The notes: generated from the letters alone by a model not told the origin. DNA of 64,000 bases from CALGDE01 sp964655355 (GCA_964655355.1 CAZZMD010000006.1:1-64000); one strand, 5' to 3'; positions 16,971 through 26,020 are shown, numbered from the stretch's first letter. Program-made: numbers and translations.

Positions 16971-18149
16971 CTAAACCATTTCCGGCGTGCGATCCGCCGC
17001 TTCCAACACCGCTTGACGGGCCCAGCGATCCGCCGCCAGAATGTCCTCCAGGCTGGGGCTAGGGGTGTTGTCATTGCGGTGGCGATCGCACACGGTCTCA
17101 ATCACCTTAGGAATATCCAAGAACCCAATTTTTTCATCCAGGAATAACGCCACCGCCTGTTCATTGGCCGCATTCAACACCGCCGGCATCGAGCCCCCCG
17201 CCCGTCCGACCGAGTAAGCCAGATCCATACAGGGATACTTCGCGCGATCAGGCTCCCGGAAGGTCAGATCCCCCGCCTTCACCAGATCCAATTGGGGCCA
17301 ATCCGTATAAATCCGCTCGGGGTAGGACAGGGTATACAGAATCGGCAACCGCATATCGGGCCATCCTAGCTGGGCCAGCACCGACGTATCCTGAAGCTCA
17401 ATCAGGGAATGAATAATGCTCTGGGGGTGAATCACGATGTCAATGTTGTCGTAGTCCATCCCAAACAGGAAGTGGGCTTCAATCACCTCCAATCCCTTAT
17501 TCATCAGGGTGGCAGAATCCACCGTAATCTTGCGCCCCATGGACCAATTGGGATGCTTCAGGGCATCAGCGACCTTCACCTCCGGCAATTTTTCGACGGG
17601 CCAATCCCGGAACGCCCCACCGGAAGCGGTCAACAGAATACGGCGCAGTCCGCCCTCGGGAACCCCCTGTAAACACTGGAAAATCGCCGAGTGCTCCGAA
17701 TCCGCCGGCAAAAGCTGCACCCCATGCTTCTCAATCAGGGGCAACACCACCGGACCACCGGCGATCAGGGTTTCTTTGTTAGCCAGGGCAATATCTTTCC
17801 CCGCCTTGATGGCTGCAATGGTGGGCAACAATCCCGCACAGCCCACGATCCCGGTGACCACCACCTCAGACTCCCCATAGGCCGCCACCTCGACAATGCC
17901 GTCTTCGCCGCCCACCAACTTCGGCTGCACCGGCACATCCGCGATCGCCGCCCGCAGCTCGTCTAATTTGGATTCATCCCGCAGGGCGACAATTTCCGGT
18001 TGAAACTGTCGAACCTGCTCCGCCAAGAGAGTCACATTGCGCCCCGTCGCCAGCCCCACCACCCGGAACCGATCCGGATACTGCTGCACGATATCAAGAG
18101 TCTGAGTGCCGATAGAACCGGTGGAACCGAGAAGGGTGATTGCTTTCAC
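16971..18149 (-). CDS. dxr: 1-deoxy-D-xylulose 5-phosphate reductoisomerase
   Basis: Dxr/IspC, 392 residues, the usual length. It converts DXP to 2-C-methyl-D-erythritol 4-phosphate with NADPH, the committed step of the plastid-type isoprenoid pathway that feeds carotenoids, phytol and quinones. The N-terminal ITLLGSTGSIGTQTLDI is the NADPH fold. The active-site blocks are LANKETLIAGG, PADSEHSAIFQC (metal-binding Asp and Glu), LTASGGAFRDWP, HPNWSMGRKITVDSATLMNKGLE and the C-terminal NAANEQAVALFL. All catalytic residues look intact. Convergent with the channel gene. Start ATG at 18149 gives the canonical N-terminus. Confidence 0.96.
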   Translation of the reverse strand: MKAITLLGSTGSIGTQTLDIVQQYPDRFRVVGLATGRNVTLLAEQVRQFQPEIVALRDESKLDELRAAIADVPVQPKLVGGEDGIVEVAAYGESEVVVTGIVGCAGLLPTIAAIKAGKDIALANKETLIAGGPVVLPLIEKHGVQLLPADSEHSAIFQCLQGVPEGGLRRILLTASGGAFRDWPVEKLPEVKVADALKHPNWSMGRKITVDSATLMNKGLEVIEAHFLFGMDYDNIDIVIHPQSIIHSLIELQDTSVLAQLGWPDMRLPILYTLSYPERIYTDWPQLDLVKAGDLTFREPDRAKYPCMDLAYSVGRAGGSMPAVLNAANEQAVALFLDEKIGFLDIPKVIETVCDRHRNDNTPSPSLEDILAADRWARQAVLEAADRTPEMV

Positions 18150-18264
18150 GATGCTGTATAGGGCCGTCTAAGCCAGGTGACGATAAGTAGCGATCGCCCC
18201 GACAAACCCCGTGGCCCATCCCACCGGAACGGGGCGCGTGCCTCCAATCTTATTAGATCTTGGC

Positions 18265-18480
18265 TTAACTCTTAGTTCTGTCACCGGTCTTTACCCAGCG
18301 TTGCAATTCCCATTGCCCCTGATCGACCCTGGGCAGCCTCGGCAATAAACACGCATCCAAAGCGTCGCAGGGTTCGGCCGCGGGCGCGCGATCGCCCTTG
18401 AGGGTTCCCGACTCCAGCGCCACCAACCCCACCACCATCAGAATTGCCGTGAGTAACACATTGAATAAATCGCGAGTCAT
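18265..18480 (-). CDS. Small single-span membrane protein
   Basis: A 71-residue protein chosen to start at the ATG at 18480 because an excellent ribosome site AGGAGGGC lies 5 nt upstream. The frame is open further up, but without such a site. One membrane segment, FNVLLTAILMVVGLVAL, sits near residues 6-22. The rest is hydrophilic with two cysteines close together (CDALDAC) and a conserved-looking LPRVDQGQWELQRWVKTGDRT tail. No family is recognised. It lies 115 nt upstream of dxr on the same strand. Confidence 0.5.
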   Translation of the reverse strand: MTRDLFNVLLTAILMVVGLVALESGTLKGDRAPAAEPCDALDACLLPRLPRVDQGQWELQRWVKTGDRTKS

Positions 18481-18831
18481 AGCCAGCCCTCCTGATGAAT
18501 CCCAACCCTTGCCGTATCCAGTCACACCAGTGCAGCGAGCGAGGTCTATTTCATCTTCCACTCTTCCCCGTTTGTAGCCGGAGACTTCCTAAGAATCCCT
18601 GGGGTTCCCACCCCCCCTGGTTCACTCCCCTTACAATGGAGAAATGTTAACGGGAAGGTGACAGTCGGGTGACCGTACACCCCTCACCCCCCCCGCGTCG
18701 GTTTCTACCCCTATCCCCGATTCGCCCTTCGATCAGCCCCTCGATTTCAGCCCCCCCCCGATTTCACCCCCTCGACTTCAACGCCTTGATTCAGCCCCTC
18801 GAGTAACCACGGTCCCATCCGTCCTACGCCC
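18481..18831. other. Intergenic region, pyrimidine-rich right half
   Basis: About 350 bases between divergent small genes. The stretch from about 18670 to 18830 is strongly C/T-biased on the plus strand, with poly-C tracts and repeated TTCGA/CCCCTCGA-type words. No gene, RNA or terminator was recognised. A promoter-like TACAATGG at 18632-18639 may serve the gene at 18832. Confidence 0.35.
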
Positions 18832-19152
18832 ATGTCTCCCCTGCCCGGTCCCTCCGATCCCCTCTCCGGCAAGTCCAACACCCCGTCCACTGATCCCCTC
18901 GGCAACTCCTTCAAAGCGGACTTTCTACAAAAGTATGGTCCCCCCGTCGAGGCCCCCCAATCCGTCAGCCCCGCCGCCAAAAAACTCCTCAACAAAGTAT
19001 TTTTGTGGGTGCTTCTCATTGGGATCGCCGTGGGCGGCTTGGTCTCCGTCGGCATTGCGATCGCCCTGCAACGGGCCGGACTCCTCGGCGTCCCCACCCC
19101 CACCGACGCCCCCGCCCAGGTCCAACCCGCACCCCCAACCCAATCCCAATAG
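18832..19152 (+). CDS. Small cyanobacterial membrane protein, unknown function
   Basis: A 106-residue protein with a Pro/Ser-rich cytoplasmic N-terminus, a short motif SFKADFLQKYGPP near residues 26-38, and a membrane segment LWVLLIGIAVGGLVSVGIAIAL near residues 58-80. After a QRAGLLG turn it ends in a Pro/Ala/Gln-rich tail. The combination of a KYGPP-type motif and one C-terminal span is reminiscent of a conserved small hypothetical family in cyanobacteria, but no function is known. It lies just upstream of the sphR region and is probably transcribed alone. Confidence 0.55.
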   Translation: MSPLPGPSDPLSGKSNTPSTDPLGNSFKADFLQKYGPPVEAPQSVSPAAKKLLNKVFLWVLLIGIAVGGLVSVGIAIALQRAGLLGVPTPTDAPAQVQPAPPTQSQ

Positions 19153-19518
19153 TCCCTACCCCCAGGTTAAGGCTGAGTAAAACTTTGGCGATCGCTTCCC
19201 CCACTTAGTAACAGGTGATCCCCACATTCCCTGAGGTTAGGGTCCTGGCAGAAGTAGAAATCAACAATAATATTTGGTGGGATCATCAAAGCCGACAGCC
19301 CTTACGGGGAGCCCTTTGCCGCGTTTTTACATTGATCGAGCCAAGCTCTATAGCGGCTGTCCTCATCCGAGGAAACTGATGGCAACCGCCCCAAACCTAA
19401 CAATCACAATTGGATTTTCAGAAATCCCTCCCTGGCGATGCCGGGCCGAGAGCTGAAAGAATCGGTATAGGATGTATCTGAAATATTGACTTCCACCCCA
19501 AAAAAGCGCCGCACGCTC
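19153..19518. other. Leader region upstream of sphR
   Basis: About 365 bases with no supported gene. It must contain the sphR promoter. An A/T-rich segment at 19258-19280 is the least GC-rich part. No clear Pho-box direct repeat was found by eye. The frame at 19486 upstream of the ATG at 19519 is open from a TTG, so sphR could start 33 bases earlier. Confidence 0.35.
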
Positions 19519-20268
19519 ATGTTAGCTACCGAATCCGGCTCCCCTTCCCAGTCCATGCTGTCCCGCACCAGTCGGGTGTTGGTGGTGGAGGATGAAGAAC
19601 TTATCCGCGACATGATTGCCAGTGCCCTGCGGGACGAGGGATACGAAGTGACCACGGCGGCGGATGGGGCAACAGCACTACGGTTGCTCCAGTTGAATAT
19701 GACCGTCTCCAGCGGCTGTGATTACGACCTGGTGATTCTGGATTTGATGCTGCCCCAGTTCAACGGGTTGGATCTGTGCCGACTGTTGCGCCAGCGGCAG
19801 AATCCGGTGCCCATTTTGATGTTGAGCGCCAAGGCGAGCGAAGCGGACCGGGTGACGGGGCTTGAGTTGGGGGCCGATGACTACCTCACCAAGCCCTTTA
19901 GTTTGCGTGAATTTGTGGCCCGCTGCCGCGCCATGTTGCGACGGACCCAGTTCGGACAGACGCCCTCCCAGGAGCGATTGCAGTACGAAGAGCTGGTGCT
20001 CTATCCCCAGGAATGTCGCGTCACGGTGCGGGGGGAAGAAACCAACCTCTCTCCAAAAGAATTTCGGCTGTTGGAGCTATTTATGCGCCATCCCCGGCGG
20101 GTGTGGTCGCGGGAGCAATTGCTCGAAAAAATTTGGGGCATTGATTTTATCGGGGACAGTAAGACGGTGGATGTGCATATCCGTTGGCTGCGGGAGAAGG
20201 TGGAAGTGGACCCGAGCAAGCCGGTTTATATTGTGACGATTCGGGGTTTTGGGTATCGATTGGGCTAG
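19519..20268 (+). CDS. sphR: PhoB-type response regulator (SphR-like)
   Basis: A 249-residue OmpR/PhoB-family regulator. The receiver domain has the acidic pocket VVEDEE, the phosphoacceptor in LVILDLMLPQFNG (about D75), LSAKA with the conserved Ser/Thr position and Lys, and DYLTKPF. The C-terminal winged-helix domain has LSPKEFRLLELFMRHP, SREQLLEKIWG, KTVDVHIRWLREKVE and VYIVTIRGFGYRLG. The call SphR (phosphate-starvation regulator) rests on its partner kinase and the phoU gene downstream; NblR/RppA-like regulators are alternatives. Its 3' end overlaps the kinase gene by 20 nt, implying translational coupling. Confidence 0.75.
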   Translation: MLATESGSPSQSMLSRTSRVLVVEDEELIRDMIASALRDEGYEVTTAADGATALRLLQLNMTVSSGCDYDLVILDLMLPQFNGLDLCRLLRQRQNPVPILMLSAKASEADRVTGLELGADDYLTKPFSLREFVARCRAMLRRTQFGQTPSQERLQYEELVLYPQECRVTVRGEETNLSPKEFRLLELFMRHPRRVWSREQLLEKIWGIDFIGDSKTVDVHIRWLREKVEVDPSKPVYIVTIRGFGYRLG

Positions 20269-21760
20269 TGCGCTAGGGGGATTGACGGTCGGGTTGGCAG
20301 TCGCGCTGGTATACCGGTGGCGGCTACGGCGGGATGTGTTGCGGGCGATCGCCGTTTGGGATGCGGAGAGTACCGGCGTGGATCTCTCCTTGCAATCCCT
20401 ACTGCGCCGGTCGGTCCTGCAATCGATGGAGCGGACGCAACAGTGGCAGCGAGAACTATCCGCCTGGCAATACATTGCCCAACAGCTCCCCTGTCCAGTG
20501 CTGTGGATCGATGGGGAAGACACGATGTTGTGGTGCAACGACAGCGCCCAGGTATTGTTTAACCTTGCCCCGGATCAGCTCACCCAAAATCTCAGTTTTA
20601 TGGAGCTGGTGCGGTCCTATGATCTAGATTGTCTAATCCAGGACACCCGCGATCGCAATCAAAATCAACAGCGAGATTGGATATTTGATCCCATCACCGC
20701 CCTCCATACCCGCGTCGGTCAACATCCGTCGGAGCTGGCCCAATTTCAGCCCCAGCCCCAGGAATTGCTGATGCAAACCCCCATTACGCTACGAGGGCAC
20801 GGCATCGCCATGGCCAATGGCCATGTGGCGGTCATGCTGGAAAATCGCCAAGCCTATACGGACTTGAAGGAAAACCGCGATCGCCTCGCCAACGACCTGG
20901 CCCATGAACTACGCACCCCCCTAACGTCCATCCAACTGGTATTTGAGACCCTCCAGGGGCAACTGGAGCCCCCCTATAGCCAATGGGTCGACCGAGCGAT
21001 CCCAGAACTGGGTCGCCTGGTGACCTTTGTGCAGGACTGGCTCGCCCTCAGCCAAATGGAACACTCCCAACAGACCTCCCTCAATCTGGAGCCCCTGGAT
21101 CTGGAGGAATTGCTCACCACCGTTTGGAATAGCCTCAGCCCCCTCGCCGCCCAGCGCTCGATCCGCTGTAATTTTGACCACGCCCCGTCCCTCTGGATTT
21201 TGGGGGATCCCTATCGACTCCACCGTCTCTTTCAAAATTTGATGGACAATGCCATCAAATTCAGCCGCGAAGACAGCGATATTCAGCTTCAGATCAACCT
21301 CATCCAGGTGCCGGCGCTCCACACCCTGCCCCAACGCCCCCTCCACCCCCGCAAAGATTGCTTAGCCCTCGATCTAACCAACTTTGACCCGGAACACTGG
21401 TCCACCCGCAGCGATGCCCATACCCTGCGGCTCTGGGTCATTGTGGACGTGATTGACGGCGGGGAAGGATTCAAACCCCAAGACCTATCCCGCGCCTTCG
21501 ATCGCCTCTATCGGGGCGACCCCTCCCGAGGGCGATCGCCCAGCGCCAGCGTCGGGGACGGGATCCCCAACGGGACCCAAACCACCACCTCGACCCTACC
21601 CCCCTCCAAGGGCATCGGCGGCGGACTCGGCCTCGCGATCGCCCGGCGGATTGCGATCGCCCATGGGGGAAATATCGTCGCCGCCAACCATCCCGCCACC
21701 CGCGGTGCCTGGCTCCAGGTCAGATTCCCCTACCGCTGCTTAGCCCTAGAGCACCCTTAG
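20249..21760 (+). CDS. sphS: Sensor histidine kinase (SphS-like)
   Basis: A 503-residue kinase starting at a TTG that overlaps the end of sphR by 20 nt; a later TTG at 20282 is possible. One N-terminal membrane segment lies at about residues 9-22, then a charged linker and a PAS-like domain (about 75-200, PCPVLWIDGEDTMLWCNDSA). The HisKA box is LANDLAHELRTPLTSI with phospho-His H219. The ATPase domain has the N-box LFQNLMDNAIKFS, a G1 region VIVDVIDGGEGF and G2 GGGLGLAIARRIAIAHGG. A low-complexity insert of about 30 residues lies between the F-box (FDRLYRGDPSRG) and G2. The size, single-span layout and PAS domain match SphS, the phosphate-deprivation sensor. Phosphorylates the adjacent regulator by inference. 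Confidence 0.78.
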   Translation: MGIDWASALGGLTVGLAVALVYRWRLRRDVLRAIAVWDAESTGVDLSLQSLLRRSVLQSMERTQQWQRELSAWQYIAQQLPCPVLWIDGEDTMLWCNDSAQVLFNLAPDQLTQNLSFMELVRSYDLDCLIQDTRDRNQNQQRDWIFDPITALHTRVGQHPSELAQFQPQPQELLMQTPITLRGHGIAMANGHVAVMLENRQAYTDLKENRDRLANDLAHELRTPLTSIQLVFETLQGQLEPPYSQWVDRAIPELGRLVTFVQDWLALSQMEHSQQTSLNLEPLDLEELLTTVWNSLSPLAAQRSIRCNFDHAPSLWILGDPYRLHRLFQNLMDNAIKFSREDSDIQLQINLIQVPALHTLPQRPLHPRKDCLALDLTNFDPEHWSTRSDAHTLRLWVIVDVIDGGEGFKPQDLSRAFDRLYRGDPSRGRSPSASVGDGIPNGTQTTTSTLPPSKGIGGGLGLAIARRIAIAHGGNIVAANHPATRGAWLQVRFPYRCLALEHP

Positions 21761-22230
21761 CCCCCGCCGAGGCCAGCGCAGCGGTTTTATATCGATATCG
21801 ATTATCAATATCAATAATTTTTCCACGGTCCTTAATTTTTTTTTAAGGCAGCCGCGCTATAAAAAAGTAGGGCCCAGGCTCACAGCATCTATACCTAACT
21901 ACAACCTTCCCAATCACCGTTGAGTATTTATCCCCCCCCCCGCTTCAGTCAGATCAAGTTCTATCCCTTTCCTGTGGGCGATGATCCGGGCTCTGAACGA
22001 TGTTCAGAAACGCTACATAGCCTCCGTCCCTTAGGATTCAGTTAACGGCGATTGTCTCCCCGCTGACGATTCGCCCCTGGCGGGGCAGCATCCTTTAACC
22101 GCCCCCATCACGACGGTTATCGCGGGTATCACAGGCATTATGGCTGCGGGAACGGAGGGAGTCGCAGCCCTAGGGACACCCGCAACGGTTCAGGATCCCC
22201 CAGGACCCAGCCCCAGGACCCACACAGTAG
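21761..22230. other. Intergenic region upstream of phoU with AT-rich palindromes
   Basis: About 470 bases without a gene. It contains the AT-rich palindrome ATCGATATCGAT at 21791-21802 and an inverted repeat CCTTAA-T7-TTAAGG at 21830-21848, both unlike the GC-rich surroundings. Either could be a regulator site for phoU; a canonical cyanobacterial Pho box (three spaced CTTAACC-like repeats) was not seen. Confidence 0.35.
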
Positions 22231-23034
22231 ATGGATTTTTCCCTCAGGAGTGACATCACTAACGTGCCTGACAATCGCCCCACCGATCAATCGCCCCCCG
22301 AAGCGTCCTCCCCGCCGCCAACTTCGCTCCCCGATCCCATGGTCACCACCCCGCCCTCCAATCACACCACCTTCAGTATCCACGAGGCATCGCCCCACTC
22401 CTCTCCCCTTGAGCGCAAGATTCGACGCCTAGGGCGGGATGTGTTGCGGATGGGGGCGATGGTGGAAACCTCCTTTCGCTATAGCCAAGAGGTGTTATTC
22501 CGGCGGGATTTGTCACAGGTGCAGGCGATCGCGGATCTAGAAAAACAAATTGACGGTTACTATCGCCAGATTGAATCCGAATGCGTCCTCGCCATGACCT
22601 TAAATGCACCGGTGGCCGAGGATTGCCGATGGTTGAGCGCCATCATGCAATTGATCCGGGATTTAGAACGGATTGGAGATTACGCGGAGGATTTAGCGGA
22701 AATTGGCGTCCAGCTCTTTGCCTATCCGGAGCAGCGGGAATTGGTCCCCATTGAGAGCATGGCCAGGGATACCCAGATGATGCTGGCCATGAGCCTATCG
22801 GCTCTGGTGACCCCTAACCCCGATGCGGGAAATCAGTTAAAAATTCAGGACAATGCCGTTGATGAAGCCTATGACACCCTTTATGCCCAGTTGGCGGGGA
22901 AACAGGATGTGGTGGGACCGGTAGAACCCACGGTATTGATGGTGTTGGCGATTCGCCACTTGGAACGGATGGCGGACCATGCCACGAATATTGCCCAACG
23001 GACGTCCTATATTGTGACCGGTCAGCGGGGATAG
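22231..23034 (+). CDS. phoU: Phosphate signalling protein PhoU (SphU)
   Basis: A 267-residue PhoU: two three-helix bundles with the metal-binding repeats. The first bundle shows LERKIRRLGRDVLRMGAMVE and LIRDLERIGDYAEDLAE; the second shows VLAIRHLERMADHATNIAQR (E/DxxxD pattern). PhoU links the Pst transporter to the phosphate kinase; in Synechocystis the PhoU homologue SphU keeps SphS inactive when phosphate is plentiful. The first 55 residues are Pro/Ser-rich and non-conserved, so translation may begin at the in-frame ATG at 22339. Same strand as sphRS but separated by 470 nt, so probably transcribed from its own promoter. Confidence 0.88.
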   Translation: MDFSLRSDITNVPDNRPTDQSPPEASSPPPTSLPDPMVTTPPSNHTTFSIHEASPHSSPLERKIRRLGRDVLRMGAMVETSFRYSQEVLFRRDLSQVQAIADLEKQIDGYYRQIESECVLAMTLNAPVAEDCRWLSAIMQLIRDLERIGDYAEDLAEIGVQLFAYPEQRELVPIESMARDTQMMLAMSLSALVTPNPDAGNQLKIQDNAVDEAYDTLYAQLAGKQDVVGPVEPTVLMVLAIRHLERMADHATNIAQRTSYIVTGQRG

Positions 23035-23129
23035 GTCCTTAGGATTACGGGTTAATCACGGGGCGATCGCCGCGGCATACTAACATGTCATGCAGGCAGA
23101 TCATGCAGGTGGAAGCGAACGGAGGCCCC

Positions 23130-24146
23130 GTGGGTATCGTTGTTGAAAATGTATCGAAGCGGTTTGGGGATTTCCAAGCCGTGGAAGATGTCAGCTTAAC
23201 CATTGAGTCGGGGTCACTGGTGGCGTTGCTGGGGTCGTCGGGGTCGGGGAAGTCGACGTTGTTGCGGCTGATTGCAGGGTTGGAAACACCGGATGCGGGG
23301 CGGATTTTATTGACGGGGAAAGATGCCACCCATCAGACGGTGCAGGAACGGCGCATCGGATTTGTATTCCAGCATTACGCCCTGTTTAAGCACATGACCG
23401 TGCGGCAAAATATTGGCTTTGGATTGGATATTCGGAAGGCACCCAAACAAAAAATTCGCGATCGCGTTGAGGAATTATTGGACCTAATCCAACTGTCGGG
23501 GCTGGGGAATCGGTATCCCTCCCAGCTATCGGGCGGACAGCGCCAGCGGGTCGCCCTCGCCCGGGCCCTGGCGGTGGAACCGAAAGTATTGCTGTTGGAT
23601 GAGCCCTTTGGGGCGTTGGATGCGCGGGTGCGAAAGGATCTGCGGGCGTGGCTGCGGCGACTCCACGATGAAGTCCATGTAACCACCGTATTTGTCACCC
23701 ACGATCGCGAAGAGGCGATGGAAGTGGCCGATGAGATCGCCATTATGAACGCTGGCAAAGTGGAACAGATGGGGCGTCCGGGGGACATTTACGACCATCC
23801 GGCGACTCCTTTCGTGATGCAGTTTATTGGTCCCGTGAACGTCCTGCCCGGCACCTCACGAATTTTTCACGGGCACGGCAATCACCAAGACGAGTCAGAG
23901 GTTTTCCTGCGTCCCCATGATGTCTTGGTGGAACTCTATCCCGACAGCGCGACCGCACCCGCGCGGGTAAATCGGCTAATCCACTTGGGATGGGAGATCC
24001 AGGCGGAGCTAGTCCTCGATGATGGTCAAGTGGTCACCGCCCACCTCACCCGCGATCGCTTCGATGAACTGCAACTGAAGGACCAACAGCGGGTATTCGT
24101 CAAACCCCGGGGGGTGAATGCCTTTCCCCTCCATTACTCTATTTAG
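23130..24146 (+). CDS. cysA: Sulfate/thiosulfate-type ABC transporter ATPase (CysA-like)
   Basis: An ABC ATPase of 338 residues. Walker A GSSGSGKST, Q-loop FVFQHYALFKHMTVRQNI, signature LSGGQRQR, Walker B VLLLDEPFGALD and the H-loop VTHD are intact. The C-terminal regulatory (TOBE-like) domain has FIGPVNVLPG and VFLRPHD, which are CysA-like. The GTG at 23130 is chosen because it gives the family N-terminus GIVVENVSKRFG and has GGAGG just upstream; ATGs at 23085 and 23103 would add up to 15 residues. It stands alone: no cysT, cysW or binding-protein gene is adjacent, so its permease partner must be elsewhere. Confidence 0.82.
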   Translation: MGIVVENVSKRFGDFQAVEDVSLTIESGSLVALLGSSGSGKSTLLRLIAGLETPDAGRILLTGKDATHQTVQERRIGFVFQHYALFKHMTVRQNIGFGLDIRKAPKQKIRDRVEELLDLIQLSGLGNRYPSQLSGGQRQRVALARALAVEPKVLLLDEPFGALDARVRKDLRAWLRRLHDEVHVTTVFVTHDREEAMEVADEIAIMNAGKVEQMGRPGDIYDHPATPFVMQFIGPVNVLPGTSRIFHGHGNHQDESEVFLRPHDVLVELYPDSATAPARVNRLIHLGWEIQAELVLDDGQVVTAHLTRDRFDELQLKDQQRVFVKPRGVNAFPLHYSI

Positions 24147-24201
24147 TTCCCCTCTATCTGGTCCCCCTCTATCTAGTCCCCCAAACGTCTCACCAAATCC
24201 T

Positions 24202-24627
24202 ATGGCTGATCCCACCTGTAGTCCCACCTTCGACGGTCCCCCGATCCCGACCCCAGCGGACCAAATGCCCGAGCTATCGACGGAGACCGTGTGGGGCATT
24301 ATCCGCGACACTGTCAGCGATGCGATCGCCCATCAATTAGTTTGGGATGCCCTGGGCTATCGCTGGGACGACACCAGCCAAACCTGGGACGCCAGCCAAA
24401 CCCCCGACGATTGGGCCGACGCCTATCCCGAGCCGCCGCGCTTTATCGACAGCCGTCCCGCCACCGTCAAACTCACCCGCTCCATCCCCAAACCCCACAA
24501 AAAATTGTTGATGGAAGACCTAGGCTTCGAGGGTTACAAAATTAATGAACTCGTCCCCCGCAAAACCCGCCGCGCCACCATCGCCAATTGGTTATTGAGT
24601 CACCTGCGATCGCAGGACAAATTTTAA
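24202..24627 (+). CDS. DUF1823 family protein
   Basis: A 141-residue protein starting at ATG 24202; an upstream extension to 24118 is Pro/Ser-rich and unlikely. It matches DUF1823, a family of cyanobacteria and chloroplasts of unknown function. Recognisable family text: TETVWGIIRDTVSDAI, LVWDALGYRWDDTSQTWD, a WADAYPEPPRFIDSRPATVKL-like block, KKLLMEDLGFEGYKI and the terminal PRKTRRATIANWLLSHL. No cofactor motif is visible. It follows cysA by 55 nt on the same strand. Confidence 0.75.
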   Translation: MADPTCSPTFDGPPIPTPADQMPELSTETVWGIIRDTVSDAIAHQLVWDALGYRWDDTSQTWDASQTPDDWADAYPEPPRFIDSRPATVKLTRSIPKPHKKLLMEDLGFEGYKINELVPRKTRRATIANWLLSHLRSQDKF

Positions 24628-24699
24628 TTGCTGAGTCAGCCTCCCCCAGCAGCCCTCTCCCAGCAACCCTTTACCGGAATCTAAGTCCCTCCTTTTCCC

Positions 24700-25056
24700 A
24701 TGCCCCTAATCAAAGTTCAAACCTCCCTCAGCGCCCCAGCCCCAGACGCCGTAGACACCCTCCTCACGACCCTTTCCACCGAACTGTCCCTACAACTGGG
24801 CAAATCCGAAGCCTACGTCATGACCGCCCTAGAGGCCGACACCCCCATGACCTTCGGCGGCACGGCAGACGAGCCCGTGGGCTACGTGGAAATCAAAAAC
24901 ATTGGCACCTTGACCCCCACCCAAACCGAAGCCCTAAGCCAAGCCATCTGCAAACACCTGGAACAGCAACTCGGCATCCCCCAAGCCCGCACCTACATTG
25001 CCTTCGCCGATTCGGAACGCCACCTTTGGGGATGGAATGGCAAAACCTTCGCCTAG
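24700..25056 (+). CDS. MIF-like tautomerase family protein
   Basis: A 118-residue protein of the macrophage migration inhibitory factor/phenylpyruvate tautomerase superfamily. The Pro directly after the initiator Met (MPLIKVQTS) is the catalytic base of the family. KSEAYVMTALE, GYVEIKNIGTLTP and the C-terminal IPQARTYIAFADSERHLWGWNGKTF follow the MIF pattern. It would be a homotrimer. The physiological substrate in cyanobacteria is unknown. Confidence 0.83.
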   Translation: MPLIKVQTSLSAPAPDAVDTLLTTLSTELSLQLGKSEAYVMTALEADTPMTFGGTADEPVGYVEIKNIGTLTPTQTEALSQAICKHLEQQLGIPQARTYIAFADSERHLWGWNGKTFA

Positions 25057-25368
25057 CCACTCAGGCAATTGGGCGATCGGGATACTCACGGGATTAAACA
25101 CTGATTAGGAATAGATACCTAGGACATGAACGGAGCGTGGTTCTGTCTCAATCCATCGCCCCATCTCCAGTCTTTAATTAATGCAAAGTTTGATGGAGTT
25201 TCCAATCCTTCTCAAGGTCAAAAATGTGCCTTTGAGACAAATTCGTCATGCCAGTCCAGTCTTGATTAAAAAAGACAACGGATGCTCCATGGTCTCTATC
25301 TCCCCCGTTTAGGCTAGAGAAGATTAGAAGACATCCATTAGATAGTTCATTAGGCAGGCAGAGTGGCT
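25057..25368. other. Intergenic region before the DUF4149 gene
   Basis: About 310 bases, more A/T-rich than the flanking genes. No gene, RNA or convincing terminator is visible. A promoter for the downstream gene is expected but no clear -35/-10 pair stands out. Confidence 0.35.
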
Positions 25369-25935
25369 ATGGAACGCATCGGGCTAGAGCAACGAAATCC
25401 CATGGCGCTAACCCCGCCGTCCCAGCATTCAGCGTTCTCCCTGTGGGGACTCCTCGCCCTGGTGGGCCTGGCCCTCTGGCTCGGGGGAAGTTTGGTATTA
25501 GACCTGGTTGTGATGCCGAGTTTGTATTGGACCGGCATGATGAAAGAGCCGATGTTTATGGAAGCGGGAACATTCCTATTCGGCGTCTTTAATCGGGTGG
25601 AATTACTGTTAGCAGGGCTGACCTTAACGGGTCTCTTCGCAACGGTTTATCAGCATGAAATCTCCCCTAAATTGCAGCGGGGATTGGTGGGTTTAGGACT
25701 CTTGTTATTGTCCGTGGTCATGGTTCAAACCTATGGCTTGACCCCGAGTATGGTCAATCTTGGGGCGTCGCTGACTTGGCCGACGGTGGTGCCGGCGGTG
25801 CCGGCGGGTATGGATCAACTTCATGGGCTATATTTCGCGCTGGAAACGGTGAAGCTGTTGGCAGGGGCGTTGATTTTGGGACTGTGGGGGCGCGATCGCC
25901 TCATGCCCCTCCCCGCAGAAGGTGCCCCCCAATAA
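25369..25935 (+). CDS. DUF4149 domain membrane protein
   Basis: A membrane protein of 188 residues with four spans. The first span, LWGLLALVGLALWLGGSLVLDLVV, carries the LGG(S/A)xxxxxxVxP motif of DUF4149 (it reads VVMPSLY), followed by the FNRVELLLAG block. The last span, near 145-175, starts with a DQLHGLYFALETVKLLAGA-like segment typical of the family. Function unknown. An ATG at 25402 is an alternative start. It ends at a bidirectional terminator shared with desA. Confidence 0.72.
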   Translation: MERIGLEQRNPMALTPPSQHSAFSLWGLLALVGLALWLGGSLVLDLVVMPSLYWTGMMKEPMFMEAGTFLFGVFNRVELLLAGLTLTGLFATVYQHEISPKLQRGLVGLGLLLLSVVMVQTYGLTPSMVNLGASLTWPTVVPAVPAGMDQLHGLYFALETVKLLAGALILGLWGRDRLMPLPAEGAPQ

Positions 25936-25981
25936 TCCCAGAGGCAGTTTAATCACCTCCTATTTTCCTAGGACACAAAAC

Positions 25982-26020
25982 AAAACGCCCCCCGTCACCA
26001 ATCGAACAGGGGGCGTTTTT
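25982..26020. terminator. Bidirectional terminator between DUF4149 gene and desA
   Basis: An 11-bp perfect stem, AAAACGCCCCC at 25982-25992 with GGGGGCGTTTT at 26009-26019/20, has an A-run on the left and a T-run on the right, so it can end both the plus-strand gene upstream and the minus-strand desA transcript. Confidence 0.88.

Noticed and set aside
21830..21848. CCTTAA-T7-TTAAGG as a terminator of sphS
   Set aside because: The T-run is in the loop, not after the stem, and the stem is A/T-rich; it was kept only as a possible protein site.
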